A stretch of 6,802 nucleotides of DNA. It comes from JBEVNX01 sp040507895 (GTDB lineage Bacteria; Desulfobacterota; Binatia; JACPRU01). Shown piece after piece: positions 5,957-6,802 of this stretch (the stretch's first letter is position 1; each line of letters starts with the position of its first letter). The position numbers and the translations under genes are program-made. The notes under the pieces were generated by a model. That model searched no databases and was not told the DNA's origin. It saw only the letters and a program-made list of their open reading frames with translations. The DNA lies in contig JBEVNX010000058.1 of assembly GCA_040507895.1 (NCBI GenBank), positions 1 to 6,802 on the forward strand. Direction: 5' to 3'.

Positions 5957-6313
5957 TTACTCCTCTTCGACGTCGTATTGCCGGCGTCTTTCATTGCGAC
6001 CGCCCGAGGGCGGGGTGTCCATCCCCTCGGGGCGATCGGAGATGGCCTCGGTGCAAGATGGCGAGAGGTCCTCGGCGTGCTGCTTCAGGCAATCGACGAT
6101 CGCTTCACGTCGCGCGTTGCTGGGCAGGCTCGAGCAGTAAGTGGAGAACTCCTGCTTGCATGCTTCGCCGATCCACGGGCGCTTGTACGACGGTGCACCC
6201 GGGCGAGGAAATCGCCGCACGTCACGGGGCGCAGCGAATGCCGTCCCGCCGTGACCGAGCAGGAACACGAGAGCGACCAGCGTGGTGGTCTTCCTCGTCG
6301 AAATCGCCCGCAT
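5957..6313 (-). CDS. Small secreted cysteine-rich (GLG1-type repeat) protein
   Basis: The 118-residue product has a Sec signal peptide: basic residues up to Lys8, a hydrophobic core LVALVFLL at 12-19, and a cut near AFA at 25-27. One cysteine-rich repeat follows, with Cys52, Cys60, Cys75 and Cys87 in the order C-x7-C-x14-C-x11-C, containing 'ACKQEFSTYC' and a 'DCLKQHAEDLSPSC' segment. This is the pattern of the Golgi-apparatus-protein/FGF-receptor cysteine-rich repeat (PF00839-like), which also occurs as short periplasmic proteins in Proteobacteria with unknown role. The tail after residue 92 is charged and probably disordered. Two disulfides in the periplasm are expected. The ATG at 6313 fits the signal peptide; its Shine-Dalgarno (GAGG, about 12 nt upstream) is weak. 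It is transcribed divergently from the lipoprotein gene. Confidence 0.82.
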   Translation of the reverse strand: MRAISTRKTTTLVALVFLLGHGGTAFAAPRDVRRFPRPGAPSYKRPWIGEACKQEFSTYCSSLPSNARREAIVDCLKQHAEDLSPSCTEAISDRPEGMDTPPSGGRNERRRQYDVEEE

Positions 6314-6437
6314 CGGGTTGCGTTTCCTCGGACGTGGAGCATCAAGGAAAAGTCAATGGATACCAAGGCGCACTGCCGGCACAAGCAACCATTTGCCGTC
6401 GCCGCGCGTCCAAATATTCGATCGTCGAGACGGGGGC
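6314..6437. promoter_or_regulatory. Divergent promoter region between two envelope-protein genes
   Basis: The 124 nt between the starts at 6313 (-) and 6438 (+) must hold two outward promoters. The stretch is clearly more AT-rich than the genes around it. On the minus strand TTGACT (about 6351-6356) is a good -35 match, but its -10 is poor. On the plus strand TTGCCG followed 16 nt later by TATTCG is a weak candidate. No operator repeat stands out. Confidence 0.35.
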
Positions 6438-6802
6438 ATGGGTAGACACAGGCCAGCGTATCTGCTCGCCGCGGCGCTCTGCGCTTGCGCCGCCTTTGCG
6501 TGCGGCAGCGGCAGCAGCGCTCCATGTACCAGTCCGCCGGCGATCGCCGGCGACTGGTCCGGCACGATCGCTAACGACGAGGCGGGAGGCGGAAGGCTAA
6601 CGATCAGCTTCGACCAGGCGTCGTGCAGTCTCGGCGGCACGTGGCGCGCCCAATACGTAGACCCGGCGGACGACGGCAGCGGCAACGTGCAGGGGACCGC
6701 GGACGCATCCGGTATCTCGTTCGATCTGCTCACTCCGTCGGCCAGCGCCTGCGGCTACCGCGCGACGGCCTCGCTCAGCGATCCGGACGAGATGACCGGA
6801 CA
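6438..6802 (+). CDS. Lipoprotein, N-terminal part, cut by the right edge
   Basis: An ATG at 6438 opens a frame with no stop up to the last base; 121 codons are visible. The product begins MGRHRPAYLLAAALCACAAF followed by ACGSGSS: a basic n-region, a hydrophobic core at 7-21 and a lipobox-like AFA-Cys22, then a Ser/Gly linker. This is a typical lipoprotein signal. The mature part starts 'IAGDWSGTI' (36-44) and shows repeated short beta strands: GRLTISFDQ (52-60), LGGTWRAQY (65-73), GNVQGTADASGISFDL (82-97), CGYRATASLSD (105-115) and DEMTG. This pattern is common in small beta-barrel or lipocalin-like lipoproteins of Myxococcota and Acidobacteria ('GTWSGT...' proteins). Cys63 and Cys105 may pair. 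Function is unknown. Only GGGGG, directly before the ATG, resembles a ribosome site. The frame is secure. Confidence 0.78.
   Translation, partial: MGRHRPAYLLAAALCACAAFACGSGSSAPCTSPPAIAGDWSGTIANDEAGGGRLTISFDQASCSLGGTWRAQYVDPADDGSGNVQGTADASGISFDLLTPSASACGYRATASLSDPDEMTG
6528..6558. repeat. 31-nt near-perfect palindrome inside the lipoprotein gene
   Basis: An 18-nt perfect palindrome at 6535-6552 (centre GCGATCGC) is extended by ACCAGT (6528-6533) and ACTGGT (6553-6558), with one unpaired base at 6534. Thirty of 31 bases pair. It covers codons 31-41 of the lipoprotein, right after the lipobox region, so the mRNA can form a very stable hairpin early in the coding sequence. Confidence 0.6.

Noticed and set aside
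6003..6031. Eight-pair hairpin CCCGAGGG/CCCTCGGG near the 3' end of the cysteine-rich gene
   Set aside because: It lies inside coding sequence, has a 13-nt loop and no T-run, and such stems are expected in GC-rich coding DNA.
5845..6600. Long plus-strand open frame opposite the cysteine-rich gene and overlapping the lipoprotein start
   Set aside because: The product has no recognisable features, opposes a gene with signal peptide and conserved cysteines, and crosses the divergent intergenic region; open frames are common by chance in GC-rich DNA.
1..6802. tRNA, rRNA, CRISPR arrays, transposase genes or prophage genes
   Set aside because: No repeat-spacer pattern, cloverleaf-like sequence, rRNA stretch or transposase/integrase motif was seen on either strand.

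Overview
The window is high-GC bacterial DNA (about two thirds G+C by eye). It is gene-dense, with most coding on the minus strand. F420-type oxidoreductase, carboxymuconolactone-decarboxylase (CMD)-type, CrtC/AttH-like and ACAD10-like phosphotransferase genes beside Gram-negative secretion and lipoprotein signals suggest a soil or sediment bacterium of the former Deltaproteobacteria (for example Myxococcota or Binatota-like) or a similar uncultured phylum. This placement is inference; no marker gene is present.

Layout. At the left edge (1-336, +) lies the C-terminal part of a CMD/AhpD-like protein. Its frame crosses a TGA at 16-18 that sits exactly where the second cysteine of the family's CxxC motif belongs, and a two-part stem-loop (22-57) follows at the position of a bacterial SECIS element. 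It is therefore best read as a selenoprotein with a CxxU centre, and this is the most interesting signal in the window. Converging on it is a minus-strand secreted protein of unknown function (355-1143).

The core is a minus-strand, operon-like run read from right to left: alpha/beta hydrolase (5762-4812), CrtC/AttH-like lipocalin-fold protein (4809-3784), aminoglycoside-phosphotransferase-fold kinase of the ACAD10 type (3654-2614), a 161-residue helical protein coupled to it by an ATGA overlap (2617-2132), an LLM-class F420-dependent oxidoreductase (2108-1212), and probably the secreted protein. Gaps are 2 nt, 129 nt, -4 nt, 23 nt and 68 nt. The 129-nt gap is almost wholly filled by a nested imperfect palindrome (3655-3788). 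The gene set suggests breakdown or modification of a lipid-like or isoprenoid-like compound: ester or C-C hydrolysis, hydration or isomerisation, phosphorylation, and F420-linked redox. No substrate can be read from the sequence.

The right end has two divergent envelope genes: a small secreted protein with one GLG1-type cysteine-rich repeat (6313-5957, -) and a lipoprotein (6438 to beyond the window end, +). They share a 124-nt intergenic region. The lipoprotein gene carries a 31-nt near-perfect palindrome in its early coding sequence.
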